Counted from the stretch's first letter, positions 43,976 to 52,904 are shown. The stretch is DNA of 64,000 nt from Limosilactobacillus secaliphilus (GCF_001437055.1 NZ_JQBW01000006.1:207966-271965), one strand, 5' to 3'. The notes: generated by a model not told the origin, from the letters alone. Made by a program: numbers and translations.

Positions 43976-44515
43976 TTACCAATTATCAACAGTCAGCTGG
44001 TAGATGCCGACTGCACACAGATACGAAAAGATGATGGTGGGGCCGACAAAACGAAAGCCGGCCTTCTTCATATCCTTACTGATTTTTTGTGACAGGTCGT
44101 CCTTCGCTGGCAGTTCAGCACCGTTAGCAAAATGCATTTTGCGCGGCTGACCCTCAACGTACGACCAAAGAAAGTCGCTTAAAGTTTTGCCCGCCTGATG
44201 CCAGCTTTGGATCAACTTGGCATTATTAACCGTCGCTTCAATCTTCCGGCGGTTGCGGATGATGCTTTTATCTTGCGTTAATTCAGCGATCTGCTCCGCG
44301 TCAAATGCGGCCACCTTGTCAATTTCAAAATCAGCAAAGGCCTTTTCAAAGTCCGTTCGACGCTTCCAAATCGTTTTCCAGGTTAAACCGGCTTGAAAAA
44401 GCTCCAAGCTTAGCATTTCAAAAAGCCACTGGTCCAACTTTGAGGGCTGACCCCAGTAATGATCATAGTAATCTTTCATCAGGGCGTCATCGGCCCACGC
44501 AGGGTATGTAGTCAT
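43976..44515 (-). CDS. tag: DNA-3-methyladenine glycosylase I (zinc-free variant)
   Basis: Base-excision glycosylase removing 3-methyladenine; 179 residues. The TAG core is present: YYDHYWGQP, LFEMLSLELFQAGLTWKTI, where the Glu in LEL aligns with catalytic Glu38 of the E. coli enzyme, then SIIRNRRKIEATVNNAK and GFRFVGPTIIFSYLCAVG. The four zinc-snap ligands of E. coli TAG appear lost: Cys4 is Pro, His17 is Tyr, and the C-terminal H-x3-C is absent because the chain ends NW. RBS AAGGAG. Single gene or end of the MFS run (31 bases apart). Confidence 0.92.
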   Translation of the reverse strand: MTTYPAWADDALMKDYYDHYWGQPSKLDQWLFEMLSLELFQAGLTWKTIWKRRTDFEKAFADFEIDKVAAFDAEQIAELTQDKSIIRNRRKIEATVNNAKLIQSWHQAGKTLSDFLWSYVEGQPRKMHFANGAELPAKDDLSQKISKDMKKAGFRFVGPTIIFSYLCAVGIYQLTVDNW

Positions 44516-44546
44516 CTGATCGTCTCCTTATTTAGGTATTCAATAG

Positions 44547-45986
44547 TTAATTACGGCTATTACCCTGTTTTTCATCTTTTAAAATTAAGGCCAAAACTAA
44601 GCCGATCAATTCAATGACGATCATGACAATGAACACGGCCCGGTAACCATGCAAGGAAGCGGCCAGTTTGCTCAGGCCCGCACGTTGACCAGCCGCAGTC
44701 AATCCAGTGAGGATCATCGTGGCAACGGCGACCCCGGTTGAACCCAGGACCTGCCGAATCGTTGTAATGACGGCTGTCCCGTGTGATACCAGTTCATCCG
44801 GCAAGGAGTTGGCACCAAGGGTAACCGCTGGCATCATTACAAAGGCATTGCCACCTTCAATGACCATGGCGCAGACGATCATGCCCAGAAGGCTCTGCAT
44901 GTTGATCAAGAAGAGGCCGGCAACCCAGCCCGCGATAATCATCAGCATCCCAATACGCAGCGTTAACTTAAAGCCTAACTTATCTGCCAGCTTACCGGTT
45001 AATGGGTTCAGGATACTCAAGAAGACCGCTCCTGGTACCAAGGACATTCCAGAAATGAACGGGCTGACCTTCAAGACGCCCTGGTAATAGAGTGGGAAGA
45101 TAATCGTGACAACAATCAAGGCCACGTAAGAAATTCCCGTTAAGAGGATGGCCAGGTCATAATTGAAGGTCTTCAAAACCCGCAATTCCAGCAATGGGCT
45201 TTCCAAGTGGAACTGCCGCCAGCAGAAAGCAACGATGGCGATTAAGCTGACTAACAATAAGACCCCATTAAATGTCCAGTTGGCCTTACCCTTGCCGATC
45301 TGGTTCAGTACATACATCATGCCGATCAATCCCAGCGACAGGAAGACGGACAGCCAGTCCAGTGAGCTTTCACGCTTCGGCATCACATTGCGGATCAGGC
45401 CTGCCCAAGACATCAGCAATACGGCCGTGATGATGACCATGAATAAGATAAACAATGACTTCCAAGAGAAGAACTTCAATACAATCCCGGAAATGATGGG
45501 ACCACAAGCCAGAGCCGAGCCCATGACCAAACCGGCAACACCCATCGTCGTGCCCCGCTGGTCTTCAGGCGTAATCTCCAGCAGCACGGTTTGATAGGAC
45601 GGGAAGAGAACACCAACAGCGAAGGCTTCCATCGTCCGCCCAATCATCATGAACCAGAAACCAGAGATGCCCCATGAAGCTGGCGTAAAGAGGATCATCA
45701 AGGACCCAATATCAAATAAAGCCAAGGCGCCAATGAACATCTGGCGGAAAGTCAGGTTGTTCAGCATCCATGGACTAATCGGCATGCTGACACACATTAC
45801 CAGCATGAATCCCGTAGTCAACCACTGAACGGTATCGGCAGAGATGCCAAAATTCTGCATCAAGGTCGGATAAGCCGTTGACAGTGACGATTGACTAATC
45901 GACATCGTAAAAGTTCCTAACAGTAAAGTCAGGATAAACCAGAAACGACTATAAGTCTTCCCGGCTTGATCAACTTGCTCAGACAT
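44547..45986 (-). CDS. MFS drug exporter, DHA2 (EmrB/QacA) type
   Basis: 479 residues with about 14 membrane segments, which places it in the DHA2 class of proton-driven multidrug exporters. It opens FWFILTLLLGTFTMSISQSSLSTAYPTL as usual for EmrB-like proteins, with an MPISPWMLN motif-A-like loop and the G-rich GVAGLVMGSALACGPIISG motif C. The RBS GGGAG lies before the ATG. It is divergent from the PerR/Fur regulator, and a PerR/Fur-type box lies between the promoter and the start, suggesting induction by peroxide or metal change. Confidence 0.9.
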   Translation of the reverse strand: MSEQVDQAGKTYSRFWFILTLLLGTFTMSISQSSLSTAYPTLMQNFGISADTVQWLTTGFMLVMCVSMPISPWMLNNLTFRQMFIGALALFDIGSLMILFTPASWGISGFWFMMIGRTMEAFAVGVLFPSYQTVLLEITPEDQRGTTMGVAGLVMGSALACGPIISGIVLKFFSWKSLFILFMVIITAVLLMSWAGLIRNVMPKRESSLDWLSVFLSLGLIGMMYVLNQIGKGKANWTFNGVLLLVSLIAIVAFCWRQFHLESPLLELRVLKTFNYDLAILLTGISYVALIVVTIIFPLYYQGVLKVSPFISGMSLVPGAVFLSILNPLTGKLADKLGFKLTLRIGMLMIIAGWVAGLFLINMQSLLGMIVCAMVIEGGNAFVMMPAVTLGANSLPDELVSHGTAVITTIRQVLGSTGVAVATMILTGLTAAGQRAGLSKLAASLHGYRAVFIVMIVIELIGLVLALILKDEKQGNSRN

Positions 45987-46005
45987 AATTCTAATTCTCC
46001 CTTAT

Positions 46006-46020
46006 TTAGAATGATTATTA
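46006..46020. promoter_or_regulatory. PerR/Fur-type box
   Basis: TTAGAAT-G-ATTATTA matches the 7-1-7 consensus TTATAAT-n-ATTATAA at 12 of 14 fixed positions. It sits 20 bases before the MFS start and downstream of its -10, a roadblock position, next to the gene of a Fur-family regulator. Confidence 0.7.
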
Positions 46021-46032
46021 TCAGCAAATACT

Positions 46033-46070
46033 ATTATATGTTTCCCTTGCTCTCATGTAAATGCTATACT
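46033..46070. promoter_or_regulatory. Divergent promoters MFS exporter / PerR
   Basis: Leftward: TTTACA (46061-46056), 17 bases, TATAAT (46038-46033). Rightward: extended -10 TGCTATACT at 46062-46070. The two overlap, so one bound regulator could affect both. Confidence 0.65.
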
Positions 46071-46120
46071 TAGCCTTAGTAGATATCAAATCAAATACAT
46101 TAGTAAAGGGGTGTGTAAGT

Positions 46121-46594
46121 ATGGCTGTGACAGAATATGAACGTGCAATCAAGCGTCTGCAGGCGAATAAGGTCCGTTTGACGCCTCAAAGAAAAACAAT
46201 TCTAAACTACCTGATCACACACCACACTCATCCAACGGTTGAAATGATCTTCAATGATCTAAAGAAGAACGATGACTCTATCAGCATGGCGACTGTTTAC
46301 AATACCGTCAAGCTTTTGGTCAACTACCAACTAGTCATTGAATTAAAGAACGGTGACGAATCGATCCACTATGACTACTTCGGTCACCCGCATTTTCACG
46401 TGATCTGTGATAATTGTGGTAAAATCACCGATGTAATGAATGAACAGTTCAACCAAATCACGAAGCAGCTTGCTAACCTGACGCGCAGTGAAACTAATTA
46501 TTTAGTGACCAGAAGCGATGTCGAGGTGCACGGAATTTGTCCCGATTGTCAGTACAAACTGGGGTTAGCAAACGATGATTCGCATAACGCATAA
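46121..46594 (+). CDS. perR: Fur family regulator, PerR-like
   Basis: 157 residues. Fur-family winged helix at the N-terminus (RLTPQRKTILNYLITHHTHP, then SMATVYNTVKLLV) and the metal domain with HPHFHVICDNCGK (zinc Cys pair and His) and the second pair GICPDC. These cysteine pairs hold structural zinc; His/Asp ligands of the regulatory site occur in the HFH region. Wording is closest to PerR peroxide sensors, but Fur or Zur function cannot be excluded from sequence alone. The start is ATG 46121 with AAAGGGGTG. Followed by a small gene at 11 bases. Confidence 0.9.
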   Translation: MAVTEYERAIKRLQANKVRLTPQRKTILNYLITHHTHPTVEMIFNDLKKNDDSISMATVYNTVKLLVNYQLVIELKNGDESIHYDYFGHPHFHVICDNCGKITDVMNEQFNQITKQLANLTRSETNYLVTRSDVEVHGICPDCQYKLGLANDDSHNA

Positions 46595-46605
46595 GGAGGC
46601 TAACC

Positions 46606-46824
46606 ATGATTAGCAATGAACAGCGTGCTCATGATATGGCCGTTGCTTTAATGGCCAAACATAATGATGGTTTGGACCCGGTCAAGGCCTACCAAGATTA
46701 CATCAACATCTTGTTGCCAATCTTAAAGGAAATCGATAAGGACTTCCCTACTGGCATCGCCGAACATCCAGTTGCCCGACCAAAGACACCACGCAACGAT
46801 GAACCACGTCCGGAACAAAAATAA
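46606..46824 (+). CDS. Small hypothetical protein after perR
   Basis: 72-residue soluble, mostly helical protein (ISNEQRAHDMAVALMAKHN, then DPVKAYQDYINILLPIL) with a proline-rich charged tail (RPKTPRNDEPRPEQ). No named family recognised. Its AAGGAGG RBS, 11-base distance from perR and shared terminator show co-transcription. Similar small proteins follow Fur-type genes in lactobacilli. Function unknown. Confidence 0.75.
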   Translation: MISNEQRAHDMAVALMAKHNDGLDPVKAYQDYINILLPILKEIDKDFPTGIAEHPVARPKTPRNDEPRPEQK

Positions 46825-46842
46825 TCAACTAATTGTTACATA

Positions 46843-46893
46843 CAAAAAAGGTCCAGCTACTTACCTGCTCGGTAAATAGCTGGACCCTTTCTT
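46843..46893 (+). terminator. Terminator after perR operon
   Basis: AAGGTCCAGCTACTTACC / GGTAAATAGCTGGACC stem with one mismatch, then CTTTCTTTTT. Confidence 0.88.
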
Positions 46894-46941
46894 TTTATTT
46901 AGGAGATTTATGACACAATTCGCTTATGTCGGCCAATCTAA

Positions 46942-47364
46942 TTACTGAATTTCGATGTGGCTGCCATTTGCCTTTTCGCTGATCTTTGGCAGATCAAGTT
47001 CAAGGACACCATCGTTATACTTAGCGTTAACCTTCTCCAAATCAACGTTTGGCAGACGGTAAGAACGACTCATCTGACCATAACGACGTTCAGATTGGAT
47101 AACTTCGCCATTCTTGTTGGCATCGTCATCAAAGGTCTCACGATGGCCACTAACGGTTAACATTCCATTGGCATAGTTGACATGAATGTCCTTCTTGTCA
47201 AAGCCAGGCATGTCAATCTTAACTTGGTAACCCTTGTCGCTTTCAGTAACATCACTCTTCATGTAGTTGGTCTTCATTGCTGGGAAGAAGTTGTCATTAA
47301 ACAAATCCCGCATGTTCATCATGTCATCAAAGAAGTTATCACGACGCTGTAAATCGTTAGCCAT
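46942..47364 (-). CDS. Small heat shock protein (Hsp20/alpha-crystallin)
   Basis: ATP-independent chaperone of 140 residues. The alpha-crystallin domain spans about residues 38-135: VTESDKGYQVKIDMPGFDKK, GMLTVSGHRE and the C-terminal strand VLELDLPK followed by an I-x-I-type end (HIEIQ). The N-terminal arm is short and Met/Phe rich. The start is ATG 47364 with AAAGGGATG. Upstream lie a CIRCE element and a CtsR-like direct repeat, indicating double heat-shock control by HrcA and CtsR, as seen for small Hsp genes of lactobacilli. Confidence 0.95.
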   Translation of the reverse strand: MANDLQRRDNFFDDMMNMRDLFNDNFFPAMKTNYMKSDVTESDKGYQVKIDMPGFDKKDIHVNYANGMLTVSGHRETFDDDANKNGEVIQSERRYGQMSRSYRLPNVDLEKVNAKYNDGVLELDLPKISEKANGSHIEIQ

Positions 47365-47464
47365 AAAAAACATCCCTTTCAATTACTATTTCTTTTTTAT
47401 TGTTTCCTTTTTCCTTCCTTACACTTTACATATTAGACCATTACTTACGAAAAACAAGAGATTT

Positions 47465-47491
47465 TTAGCACTTAACCGTCGAGAGTGCTAA
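47465..47491. promoter_or_regulatory. CIRCE element (HrcA operator)
   Basis: TTAGCACTT-N9-GAGTGCTAA, one mismatch from the perfect consensus TTAGCACTC-N9-GAGTGCTAA, about 100 bases before hsp20. Confidence 0.93.
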
Positions 47492-47496
47492 TTATT

Positions 47497-47513
47497 TTTA
47501 ACCAATCTTGACC
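47497..47513 (-). promoter_or_regulatory. CtsR-like operator
   Basis: Direct repeat GGTCAAGATTGGTTAAA on the minus strand versus GGTCAAA-n-A-n-GGTCAAA; 12 of about 15 fixed positions agree. It is adjacent to the CIRCE element. Confidence 0.6.
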
Positions 47514-47631
47514 AAACCGTTCTGACGCCATCTCGCCGTAAGGATTGCACGTTTGTCAACTTTTGGGCGATTGGCAAAAAAATAAGTCATTTCTGGAGCA
47601 TATATGATTATTTTGTCATATTTGCCCTAAT

Positions 47632-47660
47632 AAAAAAGGAATGGCGGACACCATCCCTTT
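47632..47660 (-). terminator. Terminator after the LysM/Apf-like gene
   Basis: AAGGGATGGTGT / CGCCATTCCTT stem followed by six T on the minus strand, 24 bases past the stop. The rest of 47514-47631 is plain sequence with no gene. Confidence 0.88.
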
Positions 47661-47683
47661 AATTGTTAGGTTATTCGTTAATT

Positions 47684-48313
47684 TTAGTACCAACCATGTG
47701 ACTGCCAGAATGATTGTGCAGCAGTCCATGAGCCATAACGGCTGGCAACGTACTGGTCAGCTACCCGTTCCTGGTTAGCAGCGGAGTAGTCACCGTTCAG
47801 GTAAGCAGCGGATAATTGGTACTTACCAATGTACTGGCCGTTTTGGGCGCCGTAGTTACCACCAGATTCACGAGCGGCAATCCATGCCTTTGCGGCTGCG
47901 TCGTCACCGGCAACGCTAGAAGTGTAACCAGCGTTGTAAGTTGCACCACCGTTGTTAGCGGCACTTGCAGAAGCGGTGTTGTTATTTTCTGCACTAGCAG
48001 TGTTTTGACTAGTTGCGGATGGCAGGTTAGCAGCCTGTTGTGGAGTAGCAGGAGCAACGTGACCATCGTCAGTGATTACCAACTTTTGACCAACGTAAAT
48101 CAGGTCCTTGTTAGCAATCTGGTTTTTGCTGGCTAAAGTGTCAACAAATGATAAATCATGTCCTAACTTGTAGGAAATGCCAGAAAGCGTGTCGCCTGCT
48201 TGTACGGTGTAAATCGAGTCGGCATTTGCGGAAGTAGCAGTTGCAGCAGTACCAAAAGCAACGGCACCGGCAACAACAGCAGCAACTTTGATAGCTTTCT
48301 TATTGAACTTCAT
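47684..48313 (-). CDS. Secreted LysM protein, Apf-like
   Basis: 209 residues, with a signal peptide (about 1-31, ending SANA), one LysM repeat (YTVQAGDTLSGISYKLGHDL to VGQKLVI, about 34-82) for glycan binding, an Ala/Asn/Ser/Thr-rich linker, and a C-terminal domain typical of aggregation-promoting factors (WIAARESGGNYGAQNGQYIG, SYGSW-like repeats, end WQSHGWY). Apf proteins of lactobacilli act at the surface in shape and aggregation and resemble resuscitation-promoting/lytic-transglycosylase folds. Start ATG 48313 with AAAAGGATG. The upstream region carries WalR-like repeats. Confidence 0.93.
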   Translation of the reverse strand: MKFNKKAIKVAAVVAGAVAFGTAATATSANADSIYTVQAGDTLSGISYKLGHDLSFVDTLASKNQIANKDLIYVGQKLVITDDGHVAPATPQQAANLPSATSQNTASAENNNTASASAANNGGATYNAGYTSSVAGDDAAAKAWIAARESGGNYGAQNGQYIGKYQLSAAYLNGDYSAANQERVADQYVASRYGSWTAAQSFWQSHGWY

Positions 48314-48378
48314 ATAAATTAAAACATCCTTTTCTTTAAAATCTGTAGTTGCATATCAATAACTTATCAACGGTTATT

Positions 48379-48410
48379 ACTATAGACCACCGGAATTACG
48401 GCGGAATTAC
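48379..48410 (-). promoter_or_regulatory. Promoter with tandem repeats (WalR-like)
   Basis: TATAGT -10 (48384-48379) without a proper -35; in its place are two copies of GTAATTCCG exactly 11 bases apart (minus strand, 48410-48391). The spacing fits WalR/YycF sites (TGTAAT-N5-TGTAAT), with one changed base in each half. Confidence 0.5.
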
Positions 48411-48436
48411 TACAAATTTGCAAAAAAAGGAGTCGT

Positions 48437-48452
48437 TGTAATTTTCTGTAAT
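48437..48452 (+). repeat. Direct repeat TGTAAT-N4-TGTAAT
   Basis: Two perfect TGTAAT hexamers with four bases between, about 30 bases further upstream of the same promoter. WalR sites usually have five bases between halves. Confidence 0.45.
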
Positions 48453-48713
48453 ATTTGTGAATAGTTTCTGTCGCCCTAAATCACGTCACCCCCTGCCCAG
48501 TCAACGTTGTAGTGATTTACGAACACCTGATCCCTTCACAAAGCCCTTTGTAATCTAGTCACCAAAAATCCGCAAAAATTTTTTGTTTTTTTGGCAAAAT
48601 CCCTTTTATTTGGCCGAAAAGTGCCCTTTTAGTAAAGATTGCGTAACATTGGAGTGAACTGCTAGTTCGTTTTTCGAGGCGGAGATAGCATGTAGGGAAA
48701 CTCACAAGCACAA
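48453..48713. other. Gap without a supported gene
   Basis: Contains an eight-base inverted repeat TAAATCAC / GTGATTTA (48477-48484 and 48512-48519) and T-rich sequence. An open frame of 70 codons on the minus strand here has no RBS and runs through the terminator, so I do not call it. Confidence 0.6.
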
Positions 48714-48758
48714 AGAGAGCTCCAGCATTCGGATCTACCGAACGCTGGAGCTCCTTTG
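48714..48758. terminator. Terminator after the permease gene
   Basis: GGAGCTCCAGCGTTCGG / CCGAATGCTGGAGCTC stem (about 16 pairs) followed by TCTTTG on the minus strand. Confidence 0.8.
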
Positions 48759-48838
48759 TATACTGCGTCATAGCTTCCTCAACTATATAGAGGAGTTATG
48801 TCACAGTTGCCTCTTTCTTCTATATAATGTTGCATTAA

Positions 48839-50182
48839 TTATGCCACCGTGGATTGATAAGCTCGGCGTGGCATCAAGAGGTTCAAGATGATCGCAGCCA
48901 CAGCGGCAATTGCAATTGGTGACCCTAATAAGTATTGAACCATCTGCGGTGCCGCGTTAACCACGTGCTTTGGCAGGAAGGTGATGGCCAGAGTCAGAAT
49001 GATAGGCAGGCCGATAACGTATAAGTCGCCAGGCGCCGTTTCCAGGCCACGGATAACGTTTAAACCGTTCAACATGATCGTGACCGTAATGATGGCAAAG
49101 ACCCCACCGATGACCGGTGCCGGAATGGCGGCCAGGAATGCGGATAACTTGGAGAAGAAGCCCAACAGGATGAACCAGCCACCGGCGGCCACGAAGACCT
49201 TTTTCGAAGCCACACCAGTAATGGAGATAATGCCGGCGTTAGTTGAGTAGCCCGTCACCGGAGTCGTCCCGGTCAGCGCTGCAACCAAGCAACTCAGGCC
49301 TTCGCCAACGATCCCATGGTTCCATTGGCGATTGGAGATGGTGTGATTGGTAACGGCACCCATCGCAAACCAGGTTCCCGTCGTTTCAGTGGTGATGATG
49401 GCGTAAATGATTAAGAAGGTCAGAATGGAGGTCAGGTTAAAACGAACGCCCCAGTGGAAAATGGTCCTGGATGGCAAGCTGAACCATGGGCTGTTGGCCA
49501 CGCTGGCCCAGTTGAACCGGCCCATGGAAGCACTCATCAATGTACCCACTAACAAAGCAATCACGATCGAGCTGGTCCGGAACAACTTTTGCACTTTAGG
49601 GAAACGAATGCTAACGCCCACACAGATCAACATGACCAACGCCGTCACACTAGCCAGTTCGATGTTTTGATAAATGTTTCCAGATGCTTCAAAGATGTTG
49701 TCGTTTAACGCGCTCGGGATCAATGACAGACCCACGCAGGTGATAATGGTGCCGCCGACTACAGCCGGTACCAGTGCATTAATGATCTTCTGGAAGACAC
49801 CGCTCAGTCCTAAAGCAACCAGGACAATAGCACCAACAATCAACGCCCCAATTAAGGTCGCCATTCCTTGTCCTTTCAGACCACCACTGGCCAACACAAT
49901 GCCGGCAGCTGCACCCAGCGGAACGAAGGAAGGACCTTGTGAAACTGGCATCTTCATACAAAACATGGTCTGCAAAATCGTCCCAATTCCGGCGGCCAAG
50001 AACGTTGATTGAACTAAACCGGAAGAATCGGCACTGCCCATTGCCAGCATTCCACCCAAGATGATCGGCGGAACGTAGACATCCATCGCCAAGACGTGCT
50101 GCAAACCTAACAACGTGGCTTCACCGTTTTCAATGGGATCGTCTGGACCTATCAACAAACTGCTCTTTGCTTCTTCGCTCAT
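48839..50182 (-). CDS. NCS2 family purine (xanthine-type) permease
   Basis: 447 residues with 12 or more membrane segments; nucleobase:cation symporter-2 family. The opening LLGLQHVLAMDVYVPPIILGG, SQGPSFVPLGAA near residue 80, TTETTGTWFAMGA near 268 and GTTPVTGYSTNAGIISITGV near 310 are family signatures. The family includes xanthine, uric acid and uracil carriers; two inverted PurR-box-like sequences around the promoter favour a purine substrate. The RBS AGGAGAG precedes the ATG. Single gene. Confidence 0.88.
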   Translation of the reverse strand: MSEEAKSSLLIGPDDPIENGEATLLGLQHVLAMDVYVPPIILGGMLAMGSADSSGLVQSTFLAAGIGTILQTMFCMKMPVSQGPSFVPLGAAAGIVLASGGLKGQGMATLIGALIVGAIVLVALGLSGVFQKIINALVPAVVGGTIITCVGLSLIPSALNDNIFEASGNIYQNIELASVTALVMLICVGVSIRFPKVQKLFRTSSIVIALLVGTLMSASMGRFNWASVANSPWFSLPSRTIFHWGVRFNLTSILTFLIIYAIITTETTGTWFAMGAVTNHTISNRQWNHGIVGEGLSCLVAALTGTTPVTGYSTNAGIISITGVASKKVFVAAGGWFILLGFFSKLSAFLAAIPAPVIGGVFAIITVTIMLNGLNVIRGLETAPGDLYVIGLPIILTLAITFLPKHVVNAAPQMVQYLLGSPIAIAAVAAIILNLLMPRRAYQSTVA

Positions 50183-50233
50183 AACAATTCTCTCCTCTTT
50201 TCCCGAGCTTTCCTTGCCTCGATGATTGTGGAG

Positions 50234-50276
50234 AGTTTATCACGAACTAATAGGCTTGTAAAATGAATAATGTTCG
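50234..50276 (-). promoter_or_regulatory. Permease promoter with PurR-box-like pair
   Basis: TTTACA (50262-50257), 17-base spacer ending TGA, TAAACT (50239-50234). It lies between inverted ACGAACTAAT (50242-50251) and ATTATGTTCGT-type (about 50268-50277) sequences whose CGAAC cores resemble PurR boxes. The gap between the cores is 24 bases, close to the Bacillus layout. Confidence 0.5.
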
Positions 50277-50278
50277 TA

Positions 50279-50313
50279 AAACGCCTAGACTGCATGACAG
50301 CCTAGGCGTTAAA
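50279..50313 (-). terminator. Terminator after sufB
   Basis: AACGCCTAGGC / GTCTAGGCGTT stem followed by TTAC on the minus strand, 20 bases past the sufB stop. Confidence 0.85.
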
Positions 50314-50334
50314 AATTTGAAATAAATATATTAA

Positions 50335-51753
50335 TTAACCAACTGAACCCGCCATCTGGAAGTCAATCAGGCGGTTTAGTTCCACCGCGTATTCCATTGG
50401 CAGCTGTTTGGTAAAGGGTTCGATAAAGCCCATCACGATCATCTTCGTGGCCTCTTCTTCACTCAGGCCCCGGCTCATCAGGTAGTAAAGTTCCTCTTCG
50501 GACACTTTGGAAACCTTGGCTTCGTGTTCCATCGACACATCGCCAATGGCCACTTGGTTCTTCGGAATGGTGTCACTGCTGGATTGGTTATCCATGATAA
50601 TCGTGTCACATTCAACGTGCGAGCTGGAACCGTGGGCGTTCTTGTCCATCTTGACCTCACCACGATAGTCACAGATACCCCCAGCGCGGCACAACGATTT
50701 CGAAATGATCGTGGAACTAGTATCCGGTGCCTGGTGAATCATCCGCGCCCCCGTGTCTTGGTCAACCAAGCCATTGGCAAAGGCAATCGACAGCATAGTT
50801 CCCTTAGCACCACGACCACGCAAGTAGACACTCGGATACTTCATGGTGACTTTGGAACCCAGGTTACCGTCAACCCACTCCATCACCGCATCTTCGTCGG
50901 CCACTGCCCGTTTGGTTTCCAAACTGTAGACATTCGCCGACCAGTTCTGAATGGTGGTGTAGCGGCAAAAAGCGTGGGGCTTGACGAAGACTTCGACAAC
51001 GGCCGCGTGCAGGCTGTCCTCAGAGTACACCGGTGCGGTACAGCCTTCGACATAGTTAACACTGGCCCCGTCGTCCACGATGATCAGTGTCCGCTCAAAT
51101 TGACCGGTATTTTCCGCATTGATCCGGAAGAAGCTCTGTAAAGGAGCATCCGCGTGCACACCCTTAGGCACATAAATGAAGGTTCCACCAGACCAGACCG
51201 CGGTGTTCAAGGCTGCAAAGATGTTGTCGGTCGGTTTTACCAGGTGGGCAAAGTATTGTTTTACCATCTCCGGATACTTCTGCACCGCCGTATCCGTGTC
51301 CATGAAGACGATCCCTTGCCGCGACAAGTCACGCTTCAGATTGGCATAGACAACCTCTGACTCGTACTGGGCAGTGGCACCTGCCAGATATTTACGCTCA
51401 GCTTGTGGCACACCCATCTTCTGGAAGGTGGTCTTCATCTCTTCCGGCACATCATTCCAGCTACGCGCCACATGATCAGTTGGGCGCTGGAAGTAACGCA
51501 ATTGACTGAGATCCAACTTGCTCAGGTCGGGGCCGAATTTTGGCAAGGCCATCTTCTTGAACTGGTGGTAGGCATTCAAACGAATCTTCAGCATCCATTC
51601 GGGTTCATTTTTGCGCCGGGAAATTTCTCTGACGGTGTCTTCGCTCAAACCCACACCAGTTGAAAAGATCGGTTTGACATCGTCATGAAAGCCATACTGG
51701 TAGTGTTCCTTAGCGAAGTTTTGAATTGCCTGTTTATCTTCATCTTGACTCAT
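50335..51753 (-). CDS. sufB: Fe-S cluster assembly protein SufB
   Basis: Scaffold subunit of the SufBCD complex, 472 residues. SufB wording is clear: [13 protein letters not shown] near residue 52, [18 protein letters not shown] near 128, the beta-helix core ([19 protein letters not shown]), and [21 protein letters not shown] near the end. It assembles clusters with SufC and SufD in the cytoplasm. The ATG overlaps the sufD stop as ATGA. It ends the run, followed by a terminator. The usual sufS and sufU genes are not between sufD and sufB. Confidence 0.97.
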   Translation of the reverse strand: MSQDEDKQAIQNFAKEHYQYGFHDDVKPIFSTGVGLSEDTVREISRRKNEPEWMLKIRLNAYHQFKKMALPKFGPDLSKLDLSQLRYFQRPTDHVARSWNDVPEEMKTTFQKMGVPQAERKYLAGATAQYESEVVYANLKRDLSRQGIVFMDTDTAVQKYPEMVKQYFAHLVKPTDNIFAALNTAVWSGGTFIYVPKGVHADAPLQSFFRINAENTGQFERTLIIVDDGASVNYVEGCTAPVYSEDSLHAAVVEVFVKPHAFCRYTTIQNWSANVYSLETKRAVADEDAVMEWVDGNLGSKVTMKYPSVYLRGRGAKGTMLSIAFANGLVDQDTGARMIHQAPDTSSTIISKSLCRAGGICDYRGEVKMDKNAHGSSSHVECDTIIMDNQSSSDTIPKNQVAIGDVSMEHEAKVSKVSEEELYYLMSRGLSEEEATKMIVMGFIEPFTKQLPMEYAVELNRLIDFQMAGSVG

Positions 51754-52904
51754 TCTGCCACCTCCAGACGATCAAGCAGTTCTTTTTGGGTGCGCGCCCG
51801 TAATGCCGAGTCAGGGAACTTGTTGATCACCGGCAATAAGAAGCCCTTTGTCAACAAGATCTGGGCCTGCTGCAGAGTTAGGCCGCGTGATTGCAGGTAA
51901 TAGAGCTGGTCGGCATCGACCTTGCCAATTGAAGCGGCATGCCCAGCGTCCACATCATTATCTTCAATCAAAAGCACCGGATCAGTTTCACCCCTACTGG
52001 CCTTGTTTAGGGTCAACAAACGGCTTTCCTGGTTGGAATTGGATTGATGACTGCCGTGATAAATCTTGCCCACGGCGTGAAAATTCAAAACCCCGTGATC
52101 TAAAGCCACACCGTTTTGCTGGATCATGCCATTGGTGTGGAGACCGTGGTTATCAATTCGGGTATGGACTTCGGAGCGCTGGTGGCCGTTGCTGATGGCG
52201 ACCGTCTTAACATCTGCTTGGCTGCCATCGCCATCCAGGCTGGTAAAGGTATCCGTATACAGGTCATGACCGTCAAAAAAGGCCGTGTAAACATTCAACT
52301 GACTGTCGGCCGCCTGGTAGGCCCGGGTTGCCTGCCAATTATTCTGGGCTGTGAAGTGGTTACTCTGGTAGTAATTAACCACCGCACCGTCACCCAGCAA
52401 CAGTTCTGTTCCGAAAAAGGTCGGCACAGGGCTTGCTCCTGTCTGCTGTTCAACGATGGTCACCTGGGCATTTGCCCCGACGATCACGAGGTTGTGATAA
52501 TTACTCTGCTGACAGGTAACTTTTAACTCAATCGGGTCTTTGACGACTTTGCCATCAGGAACGTAGACGAAGCGGCCACCATTTAACAGGGCCATGTGTA
52601 AGGCGTTCAAACGACTATCCTGCCAGCTGATCGCCTTCTCCATCAGGTTTTCCTGCAGCAATTCCGAATACTTGGCACTGGCCGTAAATAAGGGCAGGTC
52701 AACATAGTCGTTCGTCGAGCAATCACCCTGACCGTCATCAGCCTCAGTCAAATCCACCGACTGCCAATGATCAAGAATTGCCTGTTCAAAGGCGTTGTCA
52801 GGAAAGTTGGCCGCCAATTGGGCAGCGAGTTGGCGCTTTTTCTGTAACCAAGCCGGCTGATTGTGAGCGGCTGCTTTAATTTGTGATACTAAATCCGTTG
52901 GCAT
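51750..52904 (-). CDS. sufD: Fe-S cluster assembly protein SufD
   Basis: Partner of SufB in the SufBC2D complex; 384 residues. The beta-helix core ([20 protein letters not shown]), [21 protein letters not shown], and the conserved [21 protein letters not shown] end are present. It is shorter than SufD of Bacillus in the N-terminal helical part but complete in the core. Start ATG two bases after sufC (AAGGTGATC upstream). SufD is thought to help iron entry; this is family knowledge. Confidence 0.95.
   Translation of the reverse strand: MPTDLVSQIKAAAHNQPAWLQKKRQLAAQLAANFPDNAFEQAILDHWQSVDLTEADDGQGDCSTNDYVDLPLFTASAKYSELLQENLMEKAISWQDSRLNALHMALLNGGRFVYVPDGKVVKDPIELKVTCQQSNYHNLVIVGANAQVTIVEQQTGASPVPTFFGTELLLGDGAVVNYYQSNHFTAQNNWQATRAYQAADSQLNVYTAFFDGHDLYTDTFTSLDGDGSQADVKTVAISNGHQRSEVHTRIDNHGLHTNGMIQQNGVALDHGVLNFHAVGKIYHGSHQSNSNQESRLLTLNKASRGETDPVLLIEDNDVDAGHAASIGKVDADQLYYLQSRGLTLQQAQILLTKGFLLPVINKFPDSALRARTQKELLDRLEVAE

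Noticed and set aside
48559..48771. 70-codon minus-strand frame upstream of the Apf-like gene
   Set aside because: No RBS, runs through the permease terminator, composition unlike coding sequence.
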